Below are positions 52,524 through 61,468 of a stretch of 64,000 nucleotides of DNA, piece after piece. Every line of letters starts with the position of its first letter. Position 1 is the stretch's first letter. Source of the DNA: Persicitalea jodogahamensis (lineage in GTDB: Bacteria > Bacteroidota > Bacteroidia > Cytophagales > Spirosomataceae). Made by a program: the position numbers and the translations under genes. The notes under the pieces are model-generated. The model was not told where the DNA came from. It saw only the letters and a program-made list of their open reading frames with translations, and ran no database searches. Where the stretch lies: NCBI RefSeq assembly GCF_014651615.1, contig NZ_BMXF01000001.1:2265731-2329730 (forward strand). The letters are read 5' to 3'.

Positions 52524-53423
52524 ATGGATTACAACCGCCGTTTATTCCTGAAAGCTGCCGGATTTGCCTCACTGGGCGCCGTGGCCTATCCTCTCTTATC
52601 CTGCGACAGTGGCGGAGACAACACTTCCGATAGCGACAGCACGGCCCTGGCGGGTACTGGCGCGGTCACCAAAATCGACAATTTCGGCATTCAGCTATAC
52701 AGCGTCCGTGACATCATTGGGAAGGACCCTAAGGGTGTTTTGAAGCAAATCGCCGATCTGGGCTACAAGGAGATCGAAAGCTACCAGGGCGATCAGGGTG
52801 TTTTCTGGGGAATGACCCCAAAAGAATTCAAAGCCTATCTGGATGAATTAGGCATGAAAATCGTCAGCACCCACGCTGATACTACCAAGGATCTGGAAAA
52901 ACTGGCCGGCGAGTGCGCCGAGGCCGGACTCACCTACGTGCTGCAACCCTACATTGGCCCGCAAAAAACCATTGATGAATGGAAAAAACGCGCCGAGGAA
53001 TTCAATCAGCGCGGCGAGATCTGCAACAAGGCCGGTGTGAGGTTCGGCTACCACAACCACGATTATTCCTTCAAAGAGCTGGATGGACAGATACCCCAGG
53101 AGATTCTGCTCGACAATACCGACCCAGCCAAAGTGATGTACGAACTCGACATGTGCTGGATCGCCGCGGCTAACAAAGACATTGAACCGCACCTCCAAAA
53201 GTACGCCGGACGCTACGATCTATGCCACGTTAAGGATTTCCAGCGCGAACCTGAATTTCACCAGACCGACCTGGGTAAGGGGGTGATCGACTACGCCAAA
53301 GTACTTAAAGTAGCTCAGGAAACGGGAATGAAACACTTTATCGTGGAGCAGGAAGAGTATCCCGAATCCGTGATGGCCAGTATGGCGCATGATGCGGATT
53401 ATATGAAAGCGTTAGTTATTTAA
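52524..53423 (+). CDS. Sugar-phosphate isomerase/epimerase-like TIM-barrel protein, exported
   Basis: 299 residues from the ATG at 52524; a 5' extension is in frame but poor. The leader NRRLFLKAAGFASLGAVA is twin-arginine and the next Cys (YPLLSC) is a possible lipobox. The body is a xylose-isomerase-like TIM barrel: IQLYSVRDI, GYKEIESYQG, KIVSTHADTT, GYHNHDYSF, ELDMCWIA, CHVKDFQ and VEQEEY supply metal-binding Glu/Asp/His. The family handles keto-sugars and inositols. It may cooperate with the exported oxidoreductase at 47424. Confidence 0.87.
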   Translation: MDYNRRLFLKAAGFASLGAVAYPLLSCDSGGDNTSDSDSTALAGTGAVTKIDNFGIQLYSVRDIIGKDPKGVLKQIADLGYKEIESYQGDQGVFWGMTPKEFKAYLDELGMKIVSTHADTTKDLEKLAGECAEAGLTYVLQPYIGPQKTIDEWKKRAEEFNQRGEICNKAGVRFGYHNHDYSFKELDGQIPQEILLDNTDPAKVMYELDMCWIAAANKDIEPHLQKYAGRYDLCHVKDFQREPEFHQTDLGKGVIDYAKVLKVAQETGMKHFIVEQEEYPESVMASMAHDADYMKALVI

Positions 53424-53471
53424 TGTCGGAATTGGTGAATGTCGGAGTTAAACTATTCACTGATTCCGACA
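53424..53471. terminator. Bidirectional inverted repeat between convergent genes
   Basis: TGTCGGAATTGGTGAAT (53424-53440) pairs with ATTCACTGATTCCGACA (53455-53471) with two mismatches. It starts at the stop of the isomerase gene and ends 15 bases before the stop of the convergent phospholipase-like gene. No clear T-run. Confidence 0.6.
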
Positions 53472-53486
53472 TTCACTAAATCTCAA

Positions 53487-54488
53487 TTAATTCCCGTCAT
53501 CTGCTTCCGGGCGAATCCGCAGAAGCCGCTGTAACCACGTCTGTTGGTCGGCGGCTTCTTTCGTTTTTTCGGCTTCGCTGAATTTGAAATTGGCCAGCGG
53601 CCGCAGGTCCGGTTGTCCGGCGTTGACCCAGCAGGTGTACCACATGTCGCTCACCAACTGGACGGAAGCCTTCATTTGTCGCTCGACCTGGCCATCCAGG
53701 GCCTGGTTGTACTTGGCGGTGAATTCGTCGGAGTAGGTGCGAACCATCACCTTGTTCCTTTCCATGTATGTGAATTTCCGGTCCGCTTTAAAGTCTTGAC
53801 TGAGTTCTTTTTCGATCTGAAGCACGGAATCGCAGGCGGCATGAGCCTGGGCCACCGCACCCCAAATCGCGCGGGCGGGGCTGTCGAGGTAGTTGGCGGC
53901 ACCCATCCACATTTCATAGTCGTCAGCGTATTTCTCAGGAATTCTCGATTCCCAGAAAGCGTGGATACCTTCCTGTCCGGTCAATTGCCCATTGTAATTC
54001 CGGGTAGTGTGCAGAGGCACGTTGGCGTCAGCGATATAGTGCCCCAAATCCGCCGAGATACGCAGGATTTTGGCCGGATTCTTTTCCCGTAGCGCTTCGG
54101 TAAGTTGGAAAACTGCGGTCTGCACATACCAGGGCACGATACCGTGCTTTCGCAGGCTGTCCTCGCCGATTTTTTCACGAGCTTGATTCCAGTAAAGCGG
54201 GAGCGAGTCAAGTGCACTTTCACCGTACACATCCAGGTCGATGAAATGTCGCTCCGCCTCGCCCAATACAGCATAGCGGCGGCGATCAGGGTTGACCGCA
54301 TTTTCTGAAATGAAGTCAATGTTTTTCTTGTAAAAAAACTGCATCTCCGGTGGCAGACGGTAGACGGCCAGGCGGTTGATTCGTTTGTGCGCCCAAAAGC
54401 CCCATTCGGGCTCCGAGGCCGTAATCCGAGCCTGCAACGAGCCAAAAGTGATCAGTAAGAACAGAGGGAATGCCGAAATCTTCACCAT
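53487..54488 (-). CDS. Zinc-dependent phospholipase C / S1-P1 nuclease-like protein
   Basis: 333 residues with a signal peptide (ISAFPLFLLITFGSLQA). The mature protein starts near Trp in EWGFWAHKRINRLA, where in the family the N-terminal Trp and the His bind zinc. Further zinc ligands are seen in ERHFIDLD, ADLGHYIADANVPLHT and GIHAFWES. All-helical. It should cleave phosphate diesters of phospholipid or nucleic acid outside the inner membrane. Divergent from the Dabb gene with a 229-base AT-rich gap. Confidence 0.82.
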   Translation of the reverse strand: MVKISAFPLFLLITFGSLQARITASEPEWGFWAHKRINRLAVYRLPPEMQFFYKKNIDFISENAVNPDRRRYAVLGEAERHFIDLDVYGESALDSLPLYWNQAREKIGEDSLRKHGIVPWYVQTAVFQLTEALREKNPAKILRISADLGHYIADANVPLHTTRNYNGQLTGQEGIHAFWESRIPEKYADDYEMWMGAANYLDSPARAIWGAVAQAHAACDSVLQIEKELSQDFKADRKFTYMERNKVMVRTYSDEFTAKYNQALDGQVERQMKASVQLVSDMWYTCWVNAGQPDLRPLANFKFSEAEKTKEAADQQTWLQRLLRIRPEADDGN

Positions 54489-54577
54489 TTATAAGAAAAG
54501 TGCAGCCAGTGGCCAATTTCTAATACCAATTGATAATCTGATTTTTCCAAATAATAGTTGGCAAAATGTACAATTGG

Positions 54578-54608
54578 TTGAACAAGATATTGCGTTTTAT
54601 TATTTTTG
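54578..54608 (+). promoter_or_regulatory. Predicted promoter (-33 TTG, -7 TATTTTTG)
   Basis: TTG (54578-54580) and TATTTTTG (54601-54608) are 20 bases apart, the usual Bacteroidota spacing. Transcription would start about 100 bases before the Dabb gene at 54718. A second TAnnTTTG (TAATTTTG at 54662-54669) is closer to the gene and may be used instead. Confidence 0.45.
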
Positions 54609-54717
54609 CACACATTATTAATAAATAATATTTAAATAATACAAAAATAGCAAACTAATTGTAATTTTGCGGTGTTGTTTACATATCATCGCAAACTCGA
54701 AATTTTACTATTGAAAT

Positions 54718-55122
54718 ATGAAACCCAGGAATAAAACATTTGGCTACTTACTACCGGTCTTTATTCTGGCAGTATTTATGCTCGTGATCTATGGTGCTTA
54801 CACCCCGCACCAGCAAGCCGAAATGCAGCGAATTGTCTGCATTAAATTTAAGGCGGACACCCCTGCCGCCGAGATCGACAAGCACATGAAGGAGTTCGCG
54901 AACCTTCGCCGGCAAATTCCCGCCATTGTGGGCTATACGGGCGGAAAAGTACTGGACGACGAAAATACTGCCCAGGATTTCGACGTAGTACACTACCTTA
55001 CCTTCCGCAACGAGGCGGGCATCGAAACCTACAACAAGCATCCCAGGCACAAGGAGTTTATCGAGAGCAACAGTCCATATTGGGACAAAGTACTGGAATT
55101 GAATTCTGATATTGAGAAATAA
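54718..55122 (+). CDS. Dabb (stress-responsive alpha/beta-barrel) domain protein, membrane-anchored
   Basis: 134 residues: an N-terminal transmembrane helix (YLLPVFILAVFMLVIYG) followed by the ferredoxin-like Dabb domain (QRIVCIKFKADTPAAEID, PAIVGYTGGKVL, DVVHYLTFRNEAGIETY, HPRHKEFIE). The function of most Dabb proteins is unknown. It ends at a strong terminator, so it is a single-gene transcript. Confidence 0.87.
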   Translation: MKPRNKTFGYLLPVFILAVFMLVIYGAYTPHQQAEMQRIVCIKFKADTPAAEIDKHMKEFANLRRQIPAIVGYTGGKVLDDENTAQDFDVVHYLTFRNEAGIETYNKHPRHKEFIESNSPYWDKVLELNSDIEK

Positions 55123-55145
55123 AGAAGTACCTAAGGACAAGAGTG

Positions 55146-55178
55146 AGGGCGAACCACAGTGAATGGGTTCGCCCTTTT
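55146..55178 (+). terminator. Rho-independent terminator of the Dabb gene
   Basis: AGGGCGAACC pairs with GGTTCGCCCT around a 10-base loop and is followed by TTTT. Confidence 0.8.
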
Positions 55179-55208
55179 ACGTATCAGAATGTAACATCCG
55201 ATTACCGC

Positions 55209-55874
55209 CTACCACTCGATCTTTTCCTTACCGACCTTGGTCAGGTACTCGTTCGTTTGGCTGAAATGCTTGCTGCCAAACCAGCCTCCCCATTTGGCCG
55301 CCAAGGGCGACGGGTGTTTTGCTTTCAGGACATGGTGCTTCGACTCATCGATGATGCTGCCTTTGTCCTGAGCATACTTGCCCCACAGCAGGAATACAAT
55401 GTTCTCTTTTTCATCGTTTATTCGCTGGATGACGGCGTCGGTGAAAGTTTCCCACCCTTTTTTCTGGTGCGAACCGGCCTCGCCGGCTCTTACCGTCAGT
55501 GTGGAATTGAGGAGTAAAATGCCCTGGTCGGCCCACCGCTGCAAGTTGCCCGACACAGGGATCGGCACTCCGGTATCCTCATGTACTTCCTTGAAAATAT
55601 TGAGCAGCGAAGGCGGCTTGGGAATACCATCGTTTACCGAAAAGCACAGTCCGTTGGCCTGTCCCGGCCCGTGGTAGGGGTCCTGACCCAGAATCACCAC
55701 TTTACAGGCGTCGAAAGGACAGGAGTCAAAGGCATTAAAAATCAGTTTGCCGGGAGGGTAAACGGTTTGGGTCTTGTATTCCTGCTTCACGAATTCGATC
55801 AGTTCCTCAAAATAAGGCTTATCGAATTCTTCATGCAATTTTTCTTTCCAGGATTCTTCAATGGCAACGTCCAT
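55209..55874 (-). CDS. ung: Uracil-DNA glycosylase, family 1
   Basis: 221 residues, usual length. The water-activating motif is VVILGQDPYHGPGQANGLCF (catalytic Asp), the uracil-binding Asn lies in LLNSTLTVR, and the Leu-intercalation loop is HPSPLAAKWGG. It removes uracil from DNA. It converges on the Dabb gene and is divergent from apaG, with a 94-base gap. Confidence 0.95.
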   Translation of the reverse strand: MDVAIEESWKEKLHEEFDKPYFEELIEFVKQEYKTQTVYPPGKLIFNAFDSCPFDACKVVILGQDPYHGPGQANGLCFSVNDGIPKPPSLLNIFKEVHEDTGVPIPVSGNLQRWADQGILLLNSTLTVRAGEAGSHQKKGWETFTDAVIQRINDEKENIVFLLWGKYAQDKGSIIDESKHHVLKAKHPSPLAAKWGGWFGSKHFSQTNEYLTKVGKEKIEW

Positions 55875-55968
55875 AGTATATCGAGTTTTAGGAATTATAT
55901 TAGTGGTTCATTTGTATTTGTAAACAGCGATCAGCTATTTTCGTTTTATCAAACAATCCTGCCGGGCC

Positions 55969-56355
55969 ATGTTTTCAGAAGTGACAGAGGGCGTAAAAGT
56001 GTCGGTTCTCACCGAGTACCAGCCGGGTTATTCCAATCCGCGCCAGTCGCATTTTGTTTTTACCTACAAGATAATTATTGAAAACCACAGCGAACACACG
56101 GTGCAACTCCTGCGCCGACGTTGGCTCATTCACGACTCTAATGGTGTCGTGCGCGAAGTGGAGGGCGAAGGCGTCATCGGCCAGCAGCCCGTTTTGGAGC
56201 CCGGCGAGATTCACGAATACGTTTCGGGCTGTAATTTGCGGACTAACCTTGGGAAAATGGGCGGAACCTACCTCATGGAGCGCATCTTTGATGGTCATCA
56301 TTTTCAGGTCGTTATTCCTGAGTTCACGATGATTGTACCGTATCTGTTGAATTGA
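55969..56355 (+). CDS. apaG: ApaG domain protein
   Basis: 128 residues, the usual length. The fibronectin-like ApaG fold is complete: VKVSVLTEYQPGYSNP, YKIIIENHSEHTVQLLRRRW, VEGEGVIGQQPVLEPGE and GGTYLMERIFDGHHF. The family is tied to Co2+/Mg2+ homeostasis and Ap4A in enterobacteria, but its biochemical role is not settled. Read in the plus direction next to ung. Confidence 0.93.
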   Translation: MFSEVTEGVKVSVLTEYQPGYSNPRQSHFVFTYKIIIENHSEHTVQLLRRRWLIHDSNGVVREVEGEGVIGQQPVLEPGEIHEYVSGCNLRTNLGKMGGTYLMERIFDGHHFQVVIPEFTMIVPYLLN

Positions 56356-56498
56356 TGTTGATTTGCCGCGCGGGGCGTCCCGTGGTGGCATGGGTGTTTG
56401 GAAAAAGATAGTTGACTATTCATTGCCTACCCTTTGCCTGGTGTCAGCCCGGTACATTGACCTTCATTTTCTTTGGCCTCTCTTTTCTCTCATTTCCT

Positions 56499-57275
56499 TT
56501 GATAAAGCAATACCTGAAACACCTGCTGCGTGCGGGAAATGAACATTCTGTTCATTCGCCGTTCATTTATGATTTGTATACGCAGGTAATCAAGTCAAAA
56601 AACAATAAAAACGCCGATTTTCAAGAAATTGAAGTGGTCAGGAAAAGGCTGCTGCAAAGGAATGACGAAATCGAAATTCTTGATTTGGGAGCCGGTTCAC
56701 GGCGTAATAAATCCAACCGCCGGAAGATTGGCGAGATTGCAAAGAACGCGGAGAAGCCGGCTCGCTTCGGTCAATTTTTCTATAAATTAAGCCAGTACCT
56801 CCAACCGGAATCAGTCCTTGAATTGGGTACTTCACTGGGCGTCACAACGGCCTATTTTGCCAAAGCGCTTCCCCAAACTACCATTACGACCATGGAGGGA
56901 TGCCCGGAGACGGCCCGTCTGGCAGAGCAAAATTTTTCGGAGTTGGGGTTGGAAAACACCTCGGTAATTGTGGGTAACATCGACCACACTTTACCCGATT
57001 TTCTGAAAAAACATGACCAAAAGATTGGCTTGGCCTTCTTCGATGCCAATCACCGGTTTGAGCCGACCGTCCGGTACTTCAACGACACCCTGTCCTATGC
57101 GAGCGACGATTCTGTCTTTATTTTTGACGATATCTATTGGTCCAAAGAAATGACCGAAGCCTGGAAGCAAATCAAAGCGCACCCTGAGGTGACCGTCACG
57201 GTTGATCTATTCTGGGTCGGGCTGGTGTTTTTCAGGAAAGAACAGGCCAAAGAGGATTTCGTGCTTCGGTTTTAA
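56499..57275 (+). CDS. Class I SAM-dependent methyltransferase (O-methyltransferase-like)
   Basis: 258 residues from a TTG at 56499, which gives MIKQYLKHLLRAGNEHSVHSPF, the N-terminus I expect for Bacteroidota members of this family; a longer TTG start at 56412 would add a stray hydrophobic stretch. The SAM motif is VLELGTSLGVTTAYFA, followed by TMEGCPETA and IGLAFFDANHRFEPT, as in catechol O-methyltransferase-like enzymes. The substrate is unknown. Confidence 0.8.
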   Translation: MIKQYLKHLLRAGNEHSVHSPFIYDLYTQVIKSKNNKNADFQEIEVVRKRLLQRNDEIEILDLGAGSRRNKSNRRKIGEIAKNAEKPARFGQFFYKLSQYLQPESVLELGTSLGVTTAYFAKALPQTTITTMEGCPETARLAEQNFSELGLENTSVIVGNIDHTLPDFLKKHDQKIGLAFFDANHRFEPTVRYFNDTLSYASDDSVFIFDDIYWSKEMTEAWKQIKAHPEVTVTVDLFWVGLVFFRKEQAKEDFVLRF

Positions 57276-57320
57276 CTAATTTTATCCGCGCATTCCCGTT
57301 ATTAATGTATTGAAAACCAA

Positions 57321-58685
57321 ATGCGTGCCTTAGTTATGATGCGATGGAAACTTGGAGCGATCATCCTCACAGCAAGCCTGTGTGCTTTGGCGGGATGCAA
57401 AGAGCAGGATAAAGTAGTGGCGGGTGATGAACTTGCGTCCTTTGACCTTATCCAAGATCGTATTTTTACACCTACCTGCGCCACGGCGGGTTGCCACGCT
57501 TCCGAGCATGATAACAACTTCAAAGAGCATGGTTTGGTACTGGCCAAGGGGAAATCCTACGTCAATCTAATCAATATTCTTTCGCGTCAACCCGACGCCA
57601 AAGCTGAGAATTTGAGACGGGTGAAGCCCTACAATTCCAACGAAAGCCTGCTTTACCACAAATTGAACTGGGATGCTACACACCACAGTGGCAAACAGTA
57701 CGGCCTGCCGATGCCTTTGGGTGGCAACCCGCTGAGTGTAGGCCAGATCGAATTCGTACGACGTTGGATCGAGGCAGGCGCTCCCGATAAGGGTAGCGTG
57801 GTGGACACTACCCTGCTGAACGACAAGACGCCAAGCTACGTGGCCATTTTCGACGGCCTGAAACCGCCCGCTGTTGGCGAAGGGTTTCAGATGAAACTGG
57901 GACCGTTTACCGTAAGCCCCAATTTCGAGCGGGAAATGTTTTCACGACAGATAGTCGGGAACAACGTGGATCAGTACGTCAATCGGGTGCAGGTGCTGAT
58001 GCGGCCCGGCAGCCATCATTTCATTTTGTACGACTTTAACAACAAAAGTGCGTTACCGCCCCTGAATACGGTCCGGGATATCCGGAATCCTGACGGCACT
58101 ACAAACTTTGCGACCCTGCTTTCAATGCAGAATCACGTTTTCTGGGCGGGCACCCAAACGCAGGTCCATGACTATTACCTGCCCGAAGGTACCGCCTTGT
58201 TACTACCCGCCGGAGCGTCGTTTGACATGAATTCGCACTACGTTAACAAAACCGCCCAACCGGAAACGGGGGAGGTGCATGTGAACCTCTACACTTTGCC
58301 TGAGAATCAGGTAAAACACGTCGTACAGGCACTGAATCTTGGAAATGAGAGCTTTACGCTTCCCCCGGGTAAAACGACGGTTGCCACCAAAACCTTTACT
58401 TTTAAGAAGCCGACTACGGTCCTGATGCTCACCTCGCATACCCACAAGCTGGGGGAGAAGTTCATCATCAGAATAAAGGGAGGCACCCGGGATGGTGAGG
58501 TAGTTTACGAAAGTACCGATTGGGAACATCCACTTATCAAAAATTTCCCTGTGCCCATTCAACTCCTGGCGGGTCAAGGCCTGACCTCGGAGATAACCTA
58601 TACTAACAACACGAGCAAAACGATTCGATTCGGTCTGTTAAGTGAGGACGAAATGGGAATTATTTTCGGGTACTTTTACGAGTAG
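57321..58685 (+). CDS. Copper type II monooxygenase-like protein with N-terminal haem-type motif
   Basis: 454 residues with a lipoprotein leader (IILTASLCALAGC). Residues ~40-155 form a cytochrome-like segment with one C-x4-C-H motif (Cys53, Cys58, His59), a variant of CxxCH. The second part matches the peptidylglycine/dopamine monooxygenase fold with all copper ligands: His232-His233, His306 (SHYV), the His373-x-His375 pair and Met445. It is likely a surface or periplasmic oxygenase that takes electrons through the attached haem domain. The substrate is unknown. It ends at a bidirectional terminator. Confidence 0.83.
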   Translation: MRALVMMRWKLGAIILTASLCALAGCKEQDKVVAGDELASFDLIQDRIFTPTCATAGCHASEHDNNFKEHGLVLAKGKSYVNLINILSRQPDAKAENLRRVKPYNSNESLLYHKLNWDATHHSGKQYGLPMPLGGNPLSVGQIEFVRRWIEAGAPDKGSVVDTTLLNDKTPSYVAIFDGLKPPAVGEGFQMKLGPFTVSPNFEREMFSRQIVGNNVDQYVNRVQVLMRPGSHHFILYDFNNKSALPPLNTVRDIRNPDGTTNFATLLSMQNHVFWAGTQTQVHDYYLPEGTALLLPAGASFDMNSHYVNKTAQPETGEVHVNLYTLPENQVKHVVQALNLGNESFTLPPGKTTVATKTFTFKKPTTVLMLTSHTHKLGEKFIIRIKGGTRDGEVVYESTDWEHPLIKNFPVPIQLLAGQGLTSEITYTNNTSKTIRFGLLSEDEMGIIFGYFYE

Positions 58686-58763
58686 GGCAGTCGGCCATCG
58701 GTTTTTGGCAGTCGGCTCTTCTAGTTTCGCAGTCAGAACAAATTTGCAATTAAGTATTATAAA

Positions 58764-58795
58764 AAAAGGGCTTCCGAGAATCGGAAGCCCTTTTT
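58764..58795. terminator. Bidirectional rho-independent terminator
   Basis: AAAAAGGGCTTCCGA and TCGGAAGCCCTTTTT are complementary around GAA, with A-run and T-run on both sides. It serves the convergent monooxygenase and RNA-helicase genes. Confidence 0.9.
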
Positions 58796-58822
58796 GTTGA
58801 GAAGTCGATGGCTGACAGCCCT

Positions 58823-60982
58823 TTACTTCGCGATGTCCACCTGCACGCGGTTGCCTTTGATGGTGTTGCCATCCATGGCGCGGATCACTACGCGCGAATC
58901 GCGCTCGGGAACGTCCACATAGGTGTAGTTATCATAGATTTCGATCGCACCAATGTCGCGTCCTGCGATACCGGACTCACCGGCAATGGCACCCACAAAG
59001 TCACGGGGAGCGATGCGGTCTTGATGGCCGACATTGAAATACAAACGTGACATTCCTTCTTCTACCGGACCAGGTGCAGCCTTTTCACGGCGTGGGCCCC
59101 GATCGTCGCCTCCGGCGCGTGGACCACGGTCTCCCCGGTCACGGCCGAAACGTCCGCCGCGATCGTCGCGGCTTTCGAAGCGTGAACCACGGTCACCCCG
59201 GTCGCGACCGAAGCGTCCTCCTCTGTCGCCACGATCCCGGTCGCGTCCACGACGGTCGTCGCGATCACCCCGGTCAGCACGGCGTTCCTCCCAGGCCAGG
59301 TTGGCATCGGCATACTCGTTTTTCTCCACGCCCAACAGTTGTTGCGTCATGGCAGCTACGATCTGCTCAGTCGAGAAACCGCTATGGTGCAGTTGCTCCA
59401 GTACGTCATCGTACAGGTTGTCTTTATTTTTATCGTTCTGGCGGATAGCCTCGGCCATGGTTTCTACGAAACGGGCTTTACGCACACCCACGATATCTTC
59501 GTAGGAAGGAATCACGCCTTTCTCAATCTTCACCTTCGTGAAGTTCTCGATCTGGCGGATGCGGTTGCGCTCATCACGGGCGACCAGCGAAAATGCTTTG
59601 CCCGCCAGACCGGCGCGGCCTGTCCGGCCGATGCGGTGAACGTAGTATTCTTCATCCAGCGGAATGTCGTAGTTGATCACGGCGTCCAGCCCGCTCACGT
59701 CGATGCCACGAGCGGCTACGTCGGTACCTACCAGAATGGTCGTGATGCCAGACTTAAACTTGCTCATCACGTTGGTCCGCTGCTGCTGCCGCAGATCGCC
59801 GTGGATGCCTTCGGCGGCATAGCCGCGGGCTTGCATTTGCTCTACGATTTCGTCCACCTTGCGTTTGGTATTGCAGAATACCAGCAGCGACTGAATGTTG
59901 TACATATCAATCAGGCGCGTCATCACTTCCAGCTTGCCCTGCGGCTTTACTTCATAACAAAGCTGCTCGATATTGTCGTTGGTAAGCTCGTTACGCACGA
60001 CTTTGATCATGACGGGGTCATCCAGGAAGCGCTTGGTGATGCTCAGGATTGGCTTCGACATCGTAGCCGAGAACAAAATCGTTTGCTTGTCTGCCGGCAT
60101 ATCCACCAGGATGCTTTCAATATCCTCCCGGAAACCCATGTCCAGCATTTCGTCAGCTTCGTCAAGTACCATCATGCGCACCTCGCTGAAATCCAGCGTG
60201 CGGCGTTGCATGTGGTCCATCACGCGGCCCGGCGTACCCACCACAATCTGCACACCTTTCTTCAGGGAGCGAATCTGGCGTTCGATAGAATCGCCACCGT
60301 AGATGGCCTCGATGCGTATGCCGCGCTTGTATTTGGCCAGCCGGCCGATTTCCTGCGAAACCTGAACGGCCAATTCGCGAGTGGGGCAAAGCACAAGCAC
60401 CTGCACGGCATTGCTGCGGGCATCAATCATTTCCAGGGCGGGAATACCAAAAGCGGCAGTTTTACCCGTACCTGTCTGTGCTTGTCCGATCACGTCGTAC
60501 CCTTCCATAACGGGCGGAATAGCTTCGGCCTGAATAGGCGAGGGGTCTGTAAAGCCCATTTCCTCCACGGCCCGCATGATGTCATCGGAAAGACCCAGCG
60601 CGGCAAAACCCGACTTGGGGGCTTCCTCCAGTACTTCTTCCTCCTCATCGGCATCGAAATCTACCTCCGGCTGCGCCATTTCAATTTCTTCCTCTTTCAC
60701 TGCAACTACCTTCTTTTTAGTAGTTGGCTTCTTTTCTTCGGCCACCGGCTCGTTTTCAGAAGAATTTATCATCTCGTCGGTTTCAGCAACCGCTGTTACT
60801 TTTTTCTTGGCTTTGGGTTTCTTTTCTTCCGCCACGATCTCATTTTCAGGAGATACTTCGGCTTCAACGGCTTCCACCGAAGCCACTTTCTTCTTGGCTT
60901 TCGGTTTCTTCTCCGTTACAATCTGGTCGTCCGGGACGTTTGCCTCAACTACCAGTACTTCTTCATTTTCTATTAATTCCAT
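58823..60982 (-). CDS. DEAD-box RNA helicase with Lys-rich N-terminus, RGG-like region and RNA-binding domain
   Basis: 719 residues from the ATG at 60982; the upstream in-frame ATG adds a Lys/Asn-rich stretch and is less likely. The first ~120 residues carry three copies of a KKPxxKKKV repeat separated by acidic linkers. The helicase core is complete: Q motif, AQTGTGKT, VLDEADEML, SAT and HRIGRTGRAG. After the core comes an RGD/RGG-like run of Arg, Gly and Asp (about 60 residues) and a C-terminal DbpA-type RNA-binding domain (SRLYFNVGHQDRI). Order and domain set resemble CsdA/DeaD. It likely unwinds RNA in ribosome assembly and decay, perhaps in the cold. A leader of ~400 bases precedes it. 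Confidence 0.93.
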   Translation of the reverse strand: MELIENEEVLVVEANVPDDQIVTEKKPKAKKKVASVEAVEAEVSPENEIVAEEKKPKAKKKVTAVAETDEMINSSENEPVAEEKKPTTKKKVVAVKEEEIEMAQPEVDFDADEEEEVLEEAPKSGFAALGLSDDIMRAVEEMGFTDPSPIQAEAIPPVMEGYDVIGQAQTGTGKTAAFGIPALEMIDARSNAVQVLVLCPTRELAVQVSQEIGRLAKYKRGIRIEAIYGGDSIERQIRSLKKGVQIVVGTPGRVMDHMQRRTLDFSEVRMMVLDEADEMLDMGFREDIESILVDMPADKQTILFSATMSKPILSITKRFLDDPVMIKVVRNELTNDNIEQLCYEVKPQGKLEVMTRLIDMYNIQSLLVFCNTKRKVDEIVEQMQARGYAAEGIHGDLRQQQRTNVMSKFKSGITTILVGTDVAARGIDVSGLDAVINYDIPLDEEYYVHRIGRTGRAGLAGKAFSLVARDERNRIRQIENFTKVKIEKGVIPSYEDIVGVRKARFVETMAEAIRQNDKNKDNLYDDVLEQLHHSGFSTEQIVAAMTQQLLGVEKNEYADANLAWEERRADRGDRDDRRGRDRDRGDRGGRFGRDRGDRGSRFESRDDRGGRFGRDRGDRGPRAGGDDRGPRREKAAPGPVEEGMSRLYFNVGHQDRIAPRDFVGAIAGESGIAGRDIGAIEIYDNYTYVDVPERDSRVVIRAMDGNTIKGNRVQVDIAK

Positions 60983-61385
60983 TATTTTGTTGTTTTTCTT
61001 TTTTTTGAAATTTGGGTTTTTGTTTGGCTGTTTAGAGATTTGGGGTGTGCGCAAATATCTAAAAGCTAGATATTTAGCATTTCCTCTAAAACGTCTTACA
61101 CAGCTAAACGCCTAAACGATTTTTGCACTTGCATTTCGAAAAGCCGAAAACACAATGCATAAAACATTATCCTCGCGTTCGGAAAAGCCGAAACGTCGGA
61201 CTATGCCCGGTTAAGAGCGTACTTGTTACTTGACAAAAAGGGATTTTGCGCAAAGCCCACACAATACATCCGTGTGGCTCTGCGAGACTTTATCGGAAGG
61301 ACCAACCTTATACTTGATGGTTGGTGGCATATTCTGGTGCCTGACCCGGACTGAAGCAGAGAAGTGAACGGATGTTCGTTCAATT
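60983..61385 (-). promoter_or_regulatory. Long structured 5' leader of the DEAD-box helicase gene
   Basis: About 400 bases separate the predicted start near 61385 from the ATG at 60982. The stretch holds two similar hairpin words, TTTCGAAAAGCCGAAA (61135-61150) and GTTCGGAAAAGCCGAAAC (61178-61195), and a 34-codon open frame. No gene I can name lies here. Long regulated leaders are known for cold-shock DEAD-box helicases in other phyla; the link here is an inference. Confidence 0.45.
61226..61330 (-). CDS. Upstream open frame with CxxC (34 aa)
   Basis: MPPTIKYKVGPSDKVSQSH... ending CGLCAKSLFVK. It starts at the ATG at 61330 and stops 243 bases before the helicase ATG, inside the predicted leader. 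The Cys pair (CGLC) is unusual for random translation. It might be a leader peptide or a small metal- or redox-binding protein. Coding status is uncertain. Confidence 0.3.
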   Translation of the reverse strand: MPPTIKYKVGPSDKVSQSHTDVLCGLCAKSLFVK

Positions 61386-61391
61386 ATGACG

Positions 61392-61399
61392 CAAAAGTA
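61392..61399 (-). promoter_or_regulatory. Predicted -7 element for the helicase transcript
   Basis: TACTTTTG on the minus strand, matching TAnnTTTG. It sets the helicase leader at about 400 bases. No -33 TTG at the normal 19-21 base spacing is seen. Confidence 0.4.
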
Positions 61400-61468
61400 A
61401 GAATTCTTTTTCAATAAAAAATTCTTTTGTCAAAAAAGAATTGCAATTTTTTTAGAAGCCACAAAAAA

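Noticed and set aside
59100-59290. Arg/Gly/Asp repeat region as a DNA-level repeat element
   Set aside because: It encodes the RGG-like tail of the helicase, which is normal for this protein type; the DNA repetition follows from the protein repeat.
59339-60976. 545-codon plus-strand open frame opposite the DEAD-box helicase gene
   Set aside because: It is antisense to a gene with every helicase motif, is extremely His- and Phe-rich, and has no recognisable motif. It is a mirror frame of the GC-rich helicase codons.
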